Source: Actomonas sp051209155 (lineage in GTDB: Bacteria; Verrucomicrobiota; Verrucomicrobiia; Opitutales; Opitutaceae). Taken from it: a stretch of DNA of 64,000 bases. The position numbers were made by a program, and so were the translations under genes. The stretch lies in assembly GCA_051209155.1 (NCBI GenBank), contig JBPJGB010000002.1; one strand, given 5' to 3'. The notes below the pieces were generated by a model, which was given only the letters and a program-made list of their open reading frames with translations, had not been told where the DNA came from and searched no databases. Below are positions 29,945-38,510 of this stretch, piece after piece (positions within the stretch are counted from its first letter, which is position 1; the number at the start of each line of letters is the position of its first letter).

Positions 29945-31906
29945 TCACTTTGCCAAGTTTTTCTCCAGGAAGGCGAGCAAGGCCTCCGTGTAGGCTTTTT
30001 GATCGGGAAGTGCGAAGGACCCAGAGGAATTGGTTTCACCGAGGAACACTTCCACCGGAGTTTGGTTGTGCTCCAATATCTGCCGAAGTTTGGAGATCTC
30101 TTCGTTGCTGTGGGAGCGGGTGCGCTTTTGGTCGGCGAGGAAGACGCTGCCGGTGATCCGGTCGGCAAAGTCCAAGGGCTTGAGGGCCGGCACGGCAGTG
30201 GCCTCATCGAAGCCGGCTTGGTCCAACCGCGACCGGTAGTAGCGGTAGAGGCGGGGGTGGAAGACGCGGAAGCGTCGCACGGCACGGTCGAAATCGAAAA
30301 TCGCAAAGGAGCTGTGGGTGCAGCGAAAGAGCTCGGGGGCGGTGACCGAGGCGCCCATGGCGAGAAAGCCGCCGGTCTTTTCGCCCAGCACGGCGATGCG
30401 CTGGGGGTCGATGATGCCGGTCCGGGCGATGCCGCGGGTGGCGGCGATGATATCGGCGACGCTTTGATCGAAGTTCCATCTTTCGGTGATGCGGTCGGGG
30501 ATGAGGTAGGCGCTGACCGCCCGATGATTCGGTTGCAACACGGCGTAGCCGCGCGAGGCCAGCAATTGGACGAACGGGCCGTAGCGCCAGGTGGCGTGCG
30601 AATCGTCGGCGATGACGATGAGGGGCGGCGGGTTTTCGCGGGAGCTGCCCAGCGGCAGGGTGAGATAGCCTTCCAGCGTGAGCCCATCGGCGGCGGGAAA
30701 GCGGACGGGCTGGGTTTGAGCGCCGGGGAAGTCGGCGAGGTGCGGGGCGCGTTGGGCCACGACTTCAACGGAACGTTTGTCGAGGTCGACCAACATGAAC
30801 TCACCGGGCTCGGTTGCGCTTTCACTGCGGAAGAGGAAGCGGCGTTCGGCCTCGTCGGTTTCCAGGAGCAGGTTTACGCGCTGGGGGCGTTGTTGATGGA
30901 CGGCAGTGTGGGCCAGGGCGTAGTCATCGTCGAACCAGCGTTGGGTGGGGCGGTCGCGGTGGTAGCTCACGCCAACGACGCGCGCGGCGCGGCGGGAGTA
31001 GAACAGGTGGGCATGATCGAGGCTGTAGGTGTCGTCGGTGAGGAGCGGTTCCTCCCAGGAGGCGGTTTCGACGTCGTAGCGACTGAGTTGGGCCACGCCG
31101 TCAATCGTTTGCGCCGCCCAGATTTTGCGGGCGCCGTTTTCCACCAAACGGATGCGAGTGAAGTCGGGATCGAGGTGCACGCGGGTGGAGGCCTCAGTGG
31201 CGGGATCGTAGTGGTAGACGACGTTTTCGCCGCGCAGGAGTCCGATCAACAAGGTGGGTTCGCCGGACGGGTCGCTCCAGTAGGACCAAATGTTCGCTTC
31301 ATCCGGCAGGGCAAAGGATCGCGCCGGGAAGAATTCTCGCGCTTGGCCGAGTGGGTGGGTTTCGCGCAATGGGTTGCCGGAATCGACCTCGAAGAGTCGT
31401 TCGATGCGGCTGTCGGTGACGGCGCGATGGCTGACCACGAGGTGGCCGGGGCGAGCCCGCGGGTGACCGACGAATGACACCTCGCGGCCGGATACCAAGG
31501 GTTGGGGATCGCGCAGCGGATCACGGTCGACGACGAAGAGCGCTTCGACGCCGTTGTCGGTGTAGGAGCCGAAGAGGGCGAGGTGTTCGTCGTCGAACCA
31601 TTCGACGCGGTCGAAACCGAAGGAGCGTTTGGCGCGCAGGGCGGTGAGTTTGCCCGTTTCGAGGTCGGAAACGACGAGGTTGCGGCGGCCGTCCGCGTCG
31701 CGATTGATCGCGGCCAGGTAGCGGCCGTTGGGCGACAAGCTGGGCGCGTTGATGGTCCAGGGCCGCAAGTAGTCGGCCACCGGAATGGGCTGGGGTTTGT
31801 CGGCCGCAGGCAGAACTGCGGGGATCAGCATGAGGGCGAGGAAGCCGGCCAGCTGGCCTCGCGAGCGCCATCTCTGCAAAAGGATGGATGCCATGGATCT
31901 CCCCAT
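29945..31906 (-). CDS. S9 prolyl-oligopeptidase-like protein, catalytic serine missing
   Basis: 653 residues. Start chosen at 31906, with GGAGG eight bases upstream; ATG 31894 is an alternative. A signal peptide (cleavage near PAVLPAA) is followed by a beta-propeller of about 340 residues (SPNGRYLAAINRD, RVEWFDDEHLALFG) and a C-terminal alpha/beta-hydrolase domain (PPLIVIADDSHATWRYG, LASRGYAVLQPNHRAV). The nucleophile elbow, GxSxGG in active S9 enzymes, reads GEKTGG (508-513), with Lys where Ser should be. The C-terminal block that normally holds the His reads FLGETNSSGSFALP and has no His. The frame is intact, so this looks like a non-peptidase relative rather than a pseudogene. Confidence 0.85.
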   Translation of the reverse strand: MGRSMASILLQRWRSRGQLAGFLALMLIPAVLPAADKPQPIPVADYLRPWTINAPSLSPNGRYLAAINRDADGRRNLVVSDLETGKLTALRAKRSFGFDRVEWFDDEHLALFGSYTDNGVEALFVVDRDPLRDPQPLVSGREVSFVGHPRARPGHLVVSHRAVTDSRIERLFEVDSGNPLRETHPLGQAREFFPARSFALPDEANIWSYWSDPSGEPTLLIGLLRGENVVYHYDPATEASTRVHLDPDFTRIRLVENGARKIWAAQTIDGVAQLSRYDVETASWEEPLLTDDTYSLDHAHLFYSRRAARVVGVSYHRDRPTQRWFDDDYALAHTAVHQQRPQRVNLLLETDEAERRFLFRSESATEPGEFMLVDLDKRSVEVVAQRAPHLADFPGAQTQPVRFPAADGLTLEGYLTLPLGSSRENPPPLIVIADDSHATWRYGPFVQLLASRGYAVLQPNHRAVSAYLIPDRITERWNFDQSVADIIAATRGIARTGIIDPQRIAVLGEKTGGFLAMGASVTAPELFRCTHSSFAIFDFDRAVRRFRVFHPRLYRYYRSRLDQAGFDEATAVPALKPLDFADRITGSVFLADQKRTRSHSNEEISKLRQILEHNQTPVEVFLGETNSSGSFALPDQKAYTEALLAFLEKNLAK

Positions 31907-31976
31907 GACGGAATCCTCCGCGATGGCGAAACCTAAGTGGCGGGCGGGCCGATTTGTAACGTCGACCGACGGAGGA

Positions 31977-34085
31977 TCAGACCTCGTCGGTGGGCTTCAG
32001 GAGCTGGCGCATGCGGCGGAGCAGTTTGCCGATGTCGTAGGGCTTGAGCAGGAGGGTGCAGCGCTCGAGCAGTTCCTTGGGCGCGGCTTCCTGCACGAGG
32101 GCTTCGGAGTAACCGGTGGCGAGCACGATGGGCAGGTCGGGGCGCAGCTCCAGCAATTCGGTGGCGAGCTCGGTGCCGCTCATGCCTTTGGGCATCACCA
32201 TGTCGGAGAAAACAAGGTCAAAGCCGCCGGCTTCGTGCCATTTCTGCAGAGCGGCGGGGCCGTTTTCGGCGGTGGTGGTGTCGTAGCCGTGGCGACGCAG
32301 CACGCAGCTGATGAGTTGGGAAACCACGGCGTCGTCCTCGACGACGAGGATGCGTTCAGTGCCGCGGAGTTGATTGGAGTCGGCAGGGATGCCGGTGACG
32401 GGAAAATCGGTCGGCGGCGGCTCTTCCTGGACCTCGGTGACGGGGAGCAGCAGCGAGAAGGTGGAGCCGTGGCCGACGCGGGTCTGCACGTCGATCCAGC
32501 CGCGGTGTTGGCGGGCGATGCCATAGCTGGTGGCGAGGCCGAGGCCGGTGCCTTCGCCGACGGCTTTGGTGGTGAAAAACGGATCGAAGATGCGCGGCAG
32601 GATGTCGGACGGGATGCCCGGACCGTTGTCTGACACGCTGACCTTCACGTAGGTGCCGGCGCTGGCGTTGGGGTGGGCGGCGGCGGTGGAATCGTCGATC
32701 TCCACGACGTCACCCGACAGCTCGATGCGGCCGCCGCGCCCGAGGGCATCGCGGGCGTTGCTGACGAGGTTGAGGATGACCTGCTCGACGTTGGCTTGGT
32801 CGGCGCGCACGGCGGGCAACTTGGCGGGGCAGTTGAAGACGAGTTCGTAGGCGCTGCCCACGAGTTTGGTGAGCAGGGGCTGCAGGTCGCCGACGACGGC
32901 GCACAGGTGCAGCAGTGATTCCTGCACGACCTGTTTGCGGCTGAAGAGGAGCAACTGGCGGGTGAGGGCGGAGGCGCGCTTGCCGGCGGCCAGCACCTGT
33001 TCGAGATCGGCGCGCAGGTCGGGGGCGAGGTCTTCGCGTTCGAGGGAGATCTGGGTGAAGCCCTGCACCGCGGTCATGACGTTGTTGAAGTCGTGCGCGA
33101 CGCCGGCGGCGAGTTGGCCGATGGCCTCCATCTTCTGCGACTGGCGCAGTTGGCGCTCGAGTTCCACCTTGGCGGTCTCTTCCTGGAAGATCCAGATGCA
33201 GTGCGGTTCGTCGTTGATGATGATGCGACGGGCGAAGTAGCGGAAAAAGCGGGTGGGCAGCGAATCGGTCGCGGCCACCTCGGCCGAGTCTTCGATGGAT
33301 TCGCCTTTGGCGAGCCGCGCGAGGCCTTGGCGCCAGGTTTGTTTGTCGCCGATGCCCGGAAAGGTTTCCACATCGAGACCAATGGCTTGCTCGCGGCTAA
33401 GGCCGAACAAGGTGACGTAGGCTTCGTTGACGTCGACGATGCGACCGGCGGGGAGGGTTTGGATACACTGGGCGAGGGGGCTGGCGCTGAACGCTTCGGA
33501 GAAGCGTTCTTCGGCGACTTTCAGTTGGTCGGTGCGTTGGCGCACGGTCGCGCCGAGATCGGCGACACGGGCCTCGGACTCGCGCGAGAGGTCCCACTTG
33601 CGAATGAGCGCGTGAGCGAGCTGAACCACCTCGATGTTGTCGAAGGGTTTTTTAAGAATGATCAGGCTGTCGGAGGTGCCGAGGGAGCGCGTGAGTTCCT
33701 TCCACGAGTAGTCGGAGTAGGCGGTGCAGATGACGACCTGCAGGCGGGGATCGACTTCCCACAGGCGGCGGATGGTTTCCACGCCGTCCCAGCCGGGCGG
33801 CATTCGCATGTCGACAAAGGCGACCTGAAAGGGCGTATCGGTGACGATACTCTGTTTCACCTCCTGCAGGGCTTCCTGGCCCTGGTAGGCATGGCTGAGT
33901 TGAAATTCGGGCAGGGTGTGTTGCTCGTCCTTGGCGTCGCCAAACATGGCGGCCTCAAGGTCGTCGATGGCGGCCTGATTCGAGCCGGCTCCCGGAATGA
34001 GAATTTTCCGGAAGTCGTCGTGAATATTAGGCGTGTCATCCACGATGAGCACACGCCTGGGGCCAGTGTGGGCGGAGGCGCTCAT
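31977..34085 (-). CDS. hybrid histidine kinase REC-PAS-HisKA-HATPase-REC
   Basis: 702 residues, cytosolic. N-terminal receiver at about 10-165 (RVLIVDDTPNIHDDFRKIL; phospho-acceptor Asp92 in VAFVDMRMPPGWDG; Lys in ILKKPFDN) with an insert of about 35 residues after helix 1. A PAS domain follows (FSASPLAQCIQTLPAGRIVDVNEAYV). HisKA is GQLAAGVAHDFNNVMTAV; HATPase has NLVSNARDAL, DNGPGIP and GEGTGLGLATSYG. The C-terminal receiver has DLVFSDMVMPKGMSG. The ATG overlaps the upstream hybrid kinase stop by 4 bp. It is the last gene of the sensory block and has no DNA-binding output domain. Confidence 0.93.
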   Translation of the reverse strand: MSASAHTGPRRVLIVDDTPNIHDDFRKILIPGAGSNQAAIDDLEAAMFGDAKDEQHTLPEFQLSHAYQGQEALQEVKQSIVTDTPFQVAFVDMRMPPGWDGVETIRRLWEVDPRLQVVICTAYSDYSWKELTRSLGTSDSLIILKKPFDNIEVVQLAHALIRKWDLSRESEARVADLGATVRQRTDQLKVAEERFSEAFSASPLAQCIQTLPAGRIVDVNEAYVTLFGLSREQAIGLDVETFPGIGDKQTWRQGLARLAKGESIEDSAEVAATDSLPTRFFRYFARRIIINDEPHCIWIFQEETAKVELERQLRQSQKMEAIGQLAAGVAHDFNNVMTAVQGFTQISLEREDLAPDLRADLEQVLAAGKRASALTRQLLLFSRKQVVQESLLHLCAVVGDLQPLLTKLVGSAYELVFNCPAKLPAVRADQANVEQVILNLVSNARDALGRGGRIELSGDVVEIDDSTAAAHPNASAGTYVKVSVSDNGPGIPSDILPRIFDPFFTTKAVGEGTGLGLATSYGIARQHRGWIDVQTRVGHGSTFSLLLPVTEVQEEPPPTDFPVTGIPADSNQLRGTERILVVEDDAVVSQLISCVLRRHGYDTTTAENGPAALQKWHEAGGFDLVFSDMVMPKGMSGTELATELLELRPDLPIVLATGYSEALVQEAAPKELLERCTLLLKPYDIGKLLRRMRQLLKPTDEV

Positions 34086-36250
34086 GTGTCTTGGACCGAG
34101 AATGCGGTAGGACGAAGGGACAAATGTCGATGCAGGAAGGTGACCAAGGCGTCGGGATTCACCGGTTTGGCAATAAAATCATCCATGCCGGCTTCGAGGC
34201 AGTCGTTGCGTTCGGCGAGCGTGGCTCCGGCGGTGAGGGCGAGAATGGGGGTGCGGGGGGCACCTCTCTCCGTTTCGTAGCGACGGATTTCCCGGGTGGC
34301 GGCGAAACCGTCGAGCACGGGCATCTGGCAATCCATCAGCACCAGGTCGAATTCGCCGTCCTTGAAGCGATCGACGGCGGCCTGGCCGTTGGCGACCACC
34401 TCGGCGCTGAGATGAAGTTTTTTGAGCAGGCCGCGGGTGACCTTTTGGTTCACGAGGTTGTCCTCGGCCACGAGCACGCGGGCGAGGGGGGCGACGTGGG
34501 CTGCGGGTGGGGCCGAGGGCACGATGCGGGCGGCGTTCTGGTCGCGCCAGTGGGCACGCAGCAAGCGGTCGAGGAGGACCTGCCGGCGCAGGGGCTTGGA
34601 GAGGCAACCGATGAGACCGAGCTCGCGTTGTTTGGCTTCGTCGGGGTGGAAGCCGACGGAGGTGAGGAGCAGGGTGGGCGGAGGTTGGGCCAACTCCTTC
34701 CGGATACGGCGGGCGCACTCGAGGCCGTCCATATCGGGCATCTGGAAGTCGAGCAGGACGAGGTCGTATTGGTTGCCGGCGGCGCTGGCGCGGTGGAGTT
34801 CGGCGAGGGCTTTGTCGCCGCTGGTGACGTCGTGGTGTTCGATCTGCCACGTGGCGAGCAGACGGGTGAGCAGCTTGCGGTTGGTGGCGTTGTCGTCGAC
34901 GACGAGCATGCGGCGACCGGCGAGCGGCGAGGGGTCGGCGGCGGAGTGGGTCTGGACGGCGGGGTCCTCGGAATCGGGCAGGGGCAGGGTGAAGCGGAAG
35001 GTCGAGCCGCTGCCGGGGGTGCTGGTGGCGTCGAGCTGCCCGCCCATGAGCTCGACCAGGCGGTGGGAGATGGAGAGGCCGAGTCCGGTGCCGCCGAAAC
35101 GGCGCGTGGTGGAGGCGTCGACCTGGGTGAAGGGCTGGAAGAGGCGGGCGAGGTCGGCCGCGGAGATGCCGATGCCGGTGTCGGAAACGCGGAAGTGGAG
35201 TCCGCCACCGTCGGCGCGGTGCACGTGCAGGGTGACCTCGCCTCGGGCGGTAAATTTGATGGCGTTGCCGACGAGGTTGAAGAGGACCTGGCGCAGGCGG
35301 GTCGCGTCGCCGGTGACGGAAGTGGGCAGGTCTTCGGCGAGATCGGCGACGAGCTCGATCTGTTTTTCGGCGGCCTTGGGGGCGAAGAGGTTGATGACGC
35401 TGGCGATGGCCTCGTCGATGAGGAAGGGCTGGTTTTCGAGCTCCAGTTTGTCGGCCTCGATCTTGGAGAAATCGAGGATGTCGTTGAGAAGGGCGAGCAG
35501 GGTCTCGCCGCTGCTGGCAATGGTTTCGGTGTAGTCGCGCTGGGTCTCGTCGAGCGGGGTTTCCATGAGCAAGGCGCACATGCCGATGACGCCGTTCATG
35601 GGCGTGCGGATTTCATGGCTCATGTTGGCGAGGAAGGCGCTCTTGGCGTGGTTGGCTTGCTCGGCGGCTTCGGCCGTGCGGGCGAGTTCGGCGGTGCGCG
35701 AGGCGACGATGTCTTCGAGGTGCTCGAGTTTCAGGCCGGCGGCGCGGGCGAGGCGCCACTTTTCGGAGAGGGCGCAGGCGAGCTGCAGGACTTCGATGTT
35801 CTCAAAGGGTTTCTTGAGGATGATGAGTTTGTCGCTGCGCCCGAGCTCGGCGGTGATGGTGGCCCAGGAGTGGTCGGAGAAGGCGGTGCAGATGACAATC
35901 TGGAGGTCGGGGTCGAAGGCCCAGACGCGTTTGATGGTCTCGAGTCCGTCCCAGCCCGGGGGCATGCGCATGTCGACGAACGCGACGGAGAACGGGCGTT
36001 TGTCGGCCACGCTGCGCGCCACGAGATCGGCGGCTTCCTGGCCCTGCATGGCATGAATGAGCTCAAAAGTCTCGCACTTGAGGGGCTGGGGCGTGGGCGC
36101 GGGTTCGTCGTCGAAGAAGGCCTGTTCAAGTTCGTCGAGCGAGCGGCTGGCCGTATCGTCGGCGGGGCCGAGGATTTTGCGGAAGTCTTCATGGATCGAC
36201 GGCATATCGTCGACCACGAGAATGCGGGCGGTGGGCGCGGAGTCGCTCAT
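34082..36250 (-). CDS. hybrid histidine kinase REC-HisKA-HATPase-REC-REC
   Basis: 722 residues, cytosolic. The N-terminal receiver (RILVVDDMPSIHEDFRKIL ... VAFVDMRMPPGWDGLETIKR) is a close relative of the one in the next gene, including the insert. A coiled-coil stretch, then HisKA FLANMSHEIRTPMNGVIGM and HATPase with NLVGNAIKFT and GTGLGLSISHRLVELMGG. Two receivers end the protein: VLLDFQMPDMDG and VLMDCQMPVLDG. The sequence resembles the BarA/LuxQ-type kinases. Overlaps by ATGA on both sides. Probably passes phosphate within the local phosphorelay. Confidence 0.93.
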   Translation of the reverse strand: MSDSAPTARILVVDDMPSIHEDFRKILGPADDTASRSLDELEQAFFDDEPAPTPQPLKCETFELIHAMQGQEAADLVARSVADKRPFSVAFVDMRMPPGWDGLETIKRVWAFDPDLQIVICTAFSDHSWATITAELGRSDKLIILKKPFENIEVLQLACALSEKWRLARAAGLKLEHLEDIVASRTAELARTAEAAEQANHAKSAFLANMSHEIRTPMNGVIGMCALLMETPLDETQRDYTETIASSGETLLALLNDILDFSKIEADKLELENQPFLIDEAIASVINLFAPKAAEKQIELVADLAEDLPTSVTGDATRLRQVLFNLVGNAIKFTARGEVTLHVHRADGGGLHFRVSDTGIGISAADLARLFQPFTQVDASTTRRFGGTGLGLSISHRLVELMGGQLDATSTPGSGSTFRFTLPLPDSEDPAVQTHSAADPSPLAGRRMLVVDDNATNRKLLTRLLATWQIEHHDVTSGDKALAELHRASAAGNQYDLVLLDFQMPDMDGLECARRIRKELAQPPPTLLLTSVGFHPDEAKQRELGLIGCLSKPLRRQVLLDRLLRAHWRDQNAARIVPSAPPAAHVAPLARVLVAEDNLVNQKVTRGLLKKLHLSAEVVANGQAAVDRFKDGEFDLVLMDCQMPVLDGFAATREIRRYETERGAPRTPILALTAGATLAERNDCLEAGMDDFIAKPVNPDALVTFLHRHLSLRPTAFSVQDT

Positions 36251-37935
36251 AGCTGAGAGGAGTCGATGGACGCGGAGGGGCGGTGGGGCCGGGACGCAGG
36301 AGCTTTGGCCAGGGTGGCACGAGGGCTCTTCGGCAAGGTGAGGGTGAAGAGGGCGCCGGTGCCGAGGCCGTCGCTGTGCACAGTGAGGGAGCCGCCCATG
36401 CGTTTGGCGGCGAGCGCACCGCTGTGCAGGCCGAAGCCATGGCCGTCCTCGCGGGTGGTGAAACCGTGTTGGAAGACGCGGTTGAGGTTCTCGGGAGAAA
36501 TACCGACGCCGTAGTCGCGCACGGTGAAGGAGATGGAGCCGTTGACGAGGTTGCTGCCCAGCACGATGCGGCGGCGGGCGGCTGCTTGGATTTTGACGGC
36601 GTGAACGGCGTTGCTCACAAGGTTGACGAGGATCTGCAGGGTGTTGTGGCGATCGGCCACAAAGCGCAGGTCGGGGGTGTAGTCGGTCTCGAGTTGGACC
36701 TCGTGGCGTTTGATCGAGGCGACGTGGATGCGGATGGCGTCGTCGAGCAGGTCGGAGGCGACGAGGTTTTCCTCCACGCCGGCGCTGCGGGCGAGGCTCT
36801 GCTGCGCGGCGACGACCTCTTTGATGTGCTCGATGTTGGTGTTGAGGGTGAGCATCTCCTCGCGCAGGTGGCGGTTTTCCTCGACGAGGTTTTGGTTCAA
36901 CTCACAGACGAGTTTGGGCAGGAGTTTGGCCTTGGGGTTGGTTTGGTAGAACGCGGTGGGATCGTCGCGGTGGGGGGCGAGGAGTTCGGCGGTGCGCTGG
37001 AGGGTGGCGAGGCGGGAGCCCTCGAGGCGTTCGCGGATGAGTTGGGCGGAGACATTGACGCTGTTGAGCACGTTGCCGACGTTGTGCAGCACGCCGGTGG
37101 CGACCTCGGCCATGCCGGCGAAGCGGGAGGATTCGACGAGGGCTTTTTCGAGGCGGGCGCGTTCGGCGATCTCGTTGTTGAGTGCGGTGTTGGTGGTGCG
37201 CAGGTCGCGGTCGGCGAGCTCGAGCTTGTCGAGCATCGCGTTGAAGGTGCGGGTGAGCTGGCCGACCTCGTCCTGGCCGGCGTCTTCGGCGCGCACGCGG
37301 TAGTCACCGGTCTCGGCGATGTGGGCGGCGCTGGCGGCAAGGCGTTTGAGCCCGGTGAGGAGGAAGCCGGCGAGGAACCAGATGAGGGGCACGATCACGA
37401 GCATCGTGATGGCCAACAGGGTGAGCAGCGCGGGCAGGAAGTTGCGCAGGGTGTCGTAGAAGACCGGTCGATAGTCCGCGACCATGACCATCTGGCCAAA
37501 GTTCTCACCGCGGTAGCGCAGGGGCTGGCGGATGACAAGTTGCCAGCCCACGAAGAGGGAACGTTCGTCGGTGTCGAGGTTGTGCGTCTCGTCGAGGTCG
37601 CTTTCGCCGAAGCGGTGCAACACCTGACCGTCGAGGTTGATGAGCTCGGCTTCGGTGACCTCGGGGCGGGATTGCAGGACGGCGAGGGCGTCGCGCATGC
37701 CGTTGTCGTCGCCAAAAGAGATGGGCGCGACGGCGTAGTCGGCGACGATGCGCGAGAGGGCCTCCATGTCTTTGCGGAACTGCGAGCGCTGGTGGAATCC
37801 CTGATGGGCAAAGAGCGCGAGGGAGGCGACAAGGATGGCCAGCAGGCTGGTGCCGGCGACCGTGAGCAGGATCTTCCCGCGCAGGGAGGCGTGATGCGGG
37901 GTGGTGGCGATGCCGTGTTCGGGCGGGGCGCTCAT
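36247..37935 (-). CDS. membrane histidine kinase with CHASE8-like sensor and HAMP
   Basis: 562 residues. Membrane helix at about 22-46, periplasmic domain about 50-160 (MEALSRIVADYAVAPISFGDDNGMRDALAVL, then VLHRFGESD), second helix about 165-190, HAMP about 190-245 (AETGDYRVRAEDAGQDEVGQLTRTFNAML), coiled coil, and a kinase core whose His box is GVLHNVGNVLNSV. HATPase motifs are NLVSNAVHAV, RDYGVGISPEN and DGHGFGLHSGAL. The periplasmic domain resembles the CHASE8 domain of YfiN/TpbB, the partner of YfiR, and a yfiR gene lies immediately upstream with ATGA overlap. Confidence 0.9.
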   Translation of the reverse strand: MSAPPEHGIATTPHHASLRGKILLTVAGTSLLAILVASLALFAHQGFHQRSQFRKDMEALSRIVADYAVAPISFGDDNGMRDALAVLQSRPEVTEAELINLDGQVLHRFGESDLDETHNLDTDERSLFVGWQLVIRQPLRYRGENFGQMVMVADYRPVFYDTLRNFLPALLTLLAITMLVIVPLIWFLAGFLLTGLKRLAASAAHIAETGDYRVRAEDAGQDEVGQLTRTFNAMLDKLELADRDLRTTNTALNNEIAERARLEKALVESSRFAGMAEVATGVLHNVGNVLNSVNVSAQLIRERLEGSRLATLQRTAELLAPHRDDPTAFYQTNPKAKLLPKLVCELNQNLVEENRHLREEMLTLNTNIEHIKEVVAAQQSLARSAGVEENLVASDLLDDAIRIHVASIKRHEVQLETDYTPDLRFVADRHNTLQILVNLVSNAVHAVKIQAAARRRIVLGSNLVNGSISFTVRDYGVGISPENLNRVFQHGFTTREDGHGFGLHSGALAAKRMGGSLTVHSDGLGTGALFTLTLPKSPRATLAKAPASRPHRPSASIDSSQL

Positions 37936-38504
37936 GGTTGATCCTTTACGACCTCGGCCAGGCGGGCGAGCTGGCCACTGAGGTTGAGGCGGGCGCGGTG
38001 GGCGGCGGCCAGGTTGATTTGGAAACGAAGGGTGTCGCCGCGGGGCACGAGTCCGATGGTGCCGTAGCGGCTGGCGAATTCGGGTGATTCGCCGACCAGC
38101 AGCACGCTGTGGCGGGAGAGGTGCTCAAGGAGTTCGGCGGCGAGGGGCTCGGCGCCGCTGTGGACGAAAAGGACATGGGGCGGGGCACTGGCGGGATCGT
38201 AGGGAAACACCGCGATCGGATGGCCTGCAACCTCCTTGCCCGCCAGCGCGTCGGCGATGGCGCCAAAGGCGTGCTCCGGGGCCCAAACGGCGATGCGCAG
38301 CGGCACTTGATCGGGGAGGACTTCCGGCGGCCATTCGACGAATTTGGCGAAATTGAAAATGAACGCCGCCTTCACGCGATATTCGAGACCTTGGGCCTGA
38401 GTGCCGAAGGGAAGGCAACCGAGTGCGATGGCGGTGCACAGCATCCGCAGCCAGCGGGGGAATCGCTGGCGGATGCGGAAGGTGGCTGCAATGGGCCGAG
38501 GCAT
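37932..38504 (-). CDS. yfiR: YfiR family (DUF4154) periplasmic protein
   Basis: 190 residues. Signal peptide ending near GTQAQ, then the DUF4154 domain: EYRVKAAFIFNFAKFVEWPPE, RIAVWAPEHAFGAI, HVLFVHSGAEPLAAELL, VLLVGESPEFASRYGTIGLV and the closing FQINLAAAHRARLNLSGQLARLAEVV. In Pseudomonas, YfiR is a periplasmic inhibitor of the membrane diguanylate cyclase YfiN. Here the next gene is a histidine kinase with a YfiN-like sensor domain, so YfiR probably gates that kinase. It sits 6 bp after the TonB-dependent receptor gene. Confidence 0.92.
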   Translation of the reverse strand: MPRPIAATFRIRQRFPRWLRMLCTAIALGCLPFGTQAQGLEYRVKAAFIFNFAKFVEWPPEVLPDQVPLRIAVWAPEHAFGAIADALAGKEVAGHPIAVFPYDPASAPPHVLFVHSGAEPLAAELLEHLSRHSVLLVGESPEFASRYGTIGLVPRGDTLRFQINLAAAHRARLNLSGQLARLAEVVKDQP

Positions 38505-38510
38505 GGCGGC

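Noticed and set aside
34091..37941. Long plus-strand open frames (721 and 552 codons) opposite the kinase genes
   Set aside because: The minus strand encodes complete kinase domains; the plus-strand products are low-complexity Gly/Glu/Val-rich sequences.
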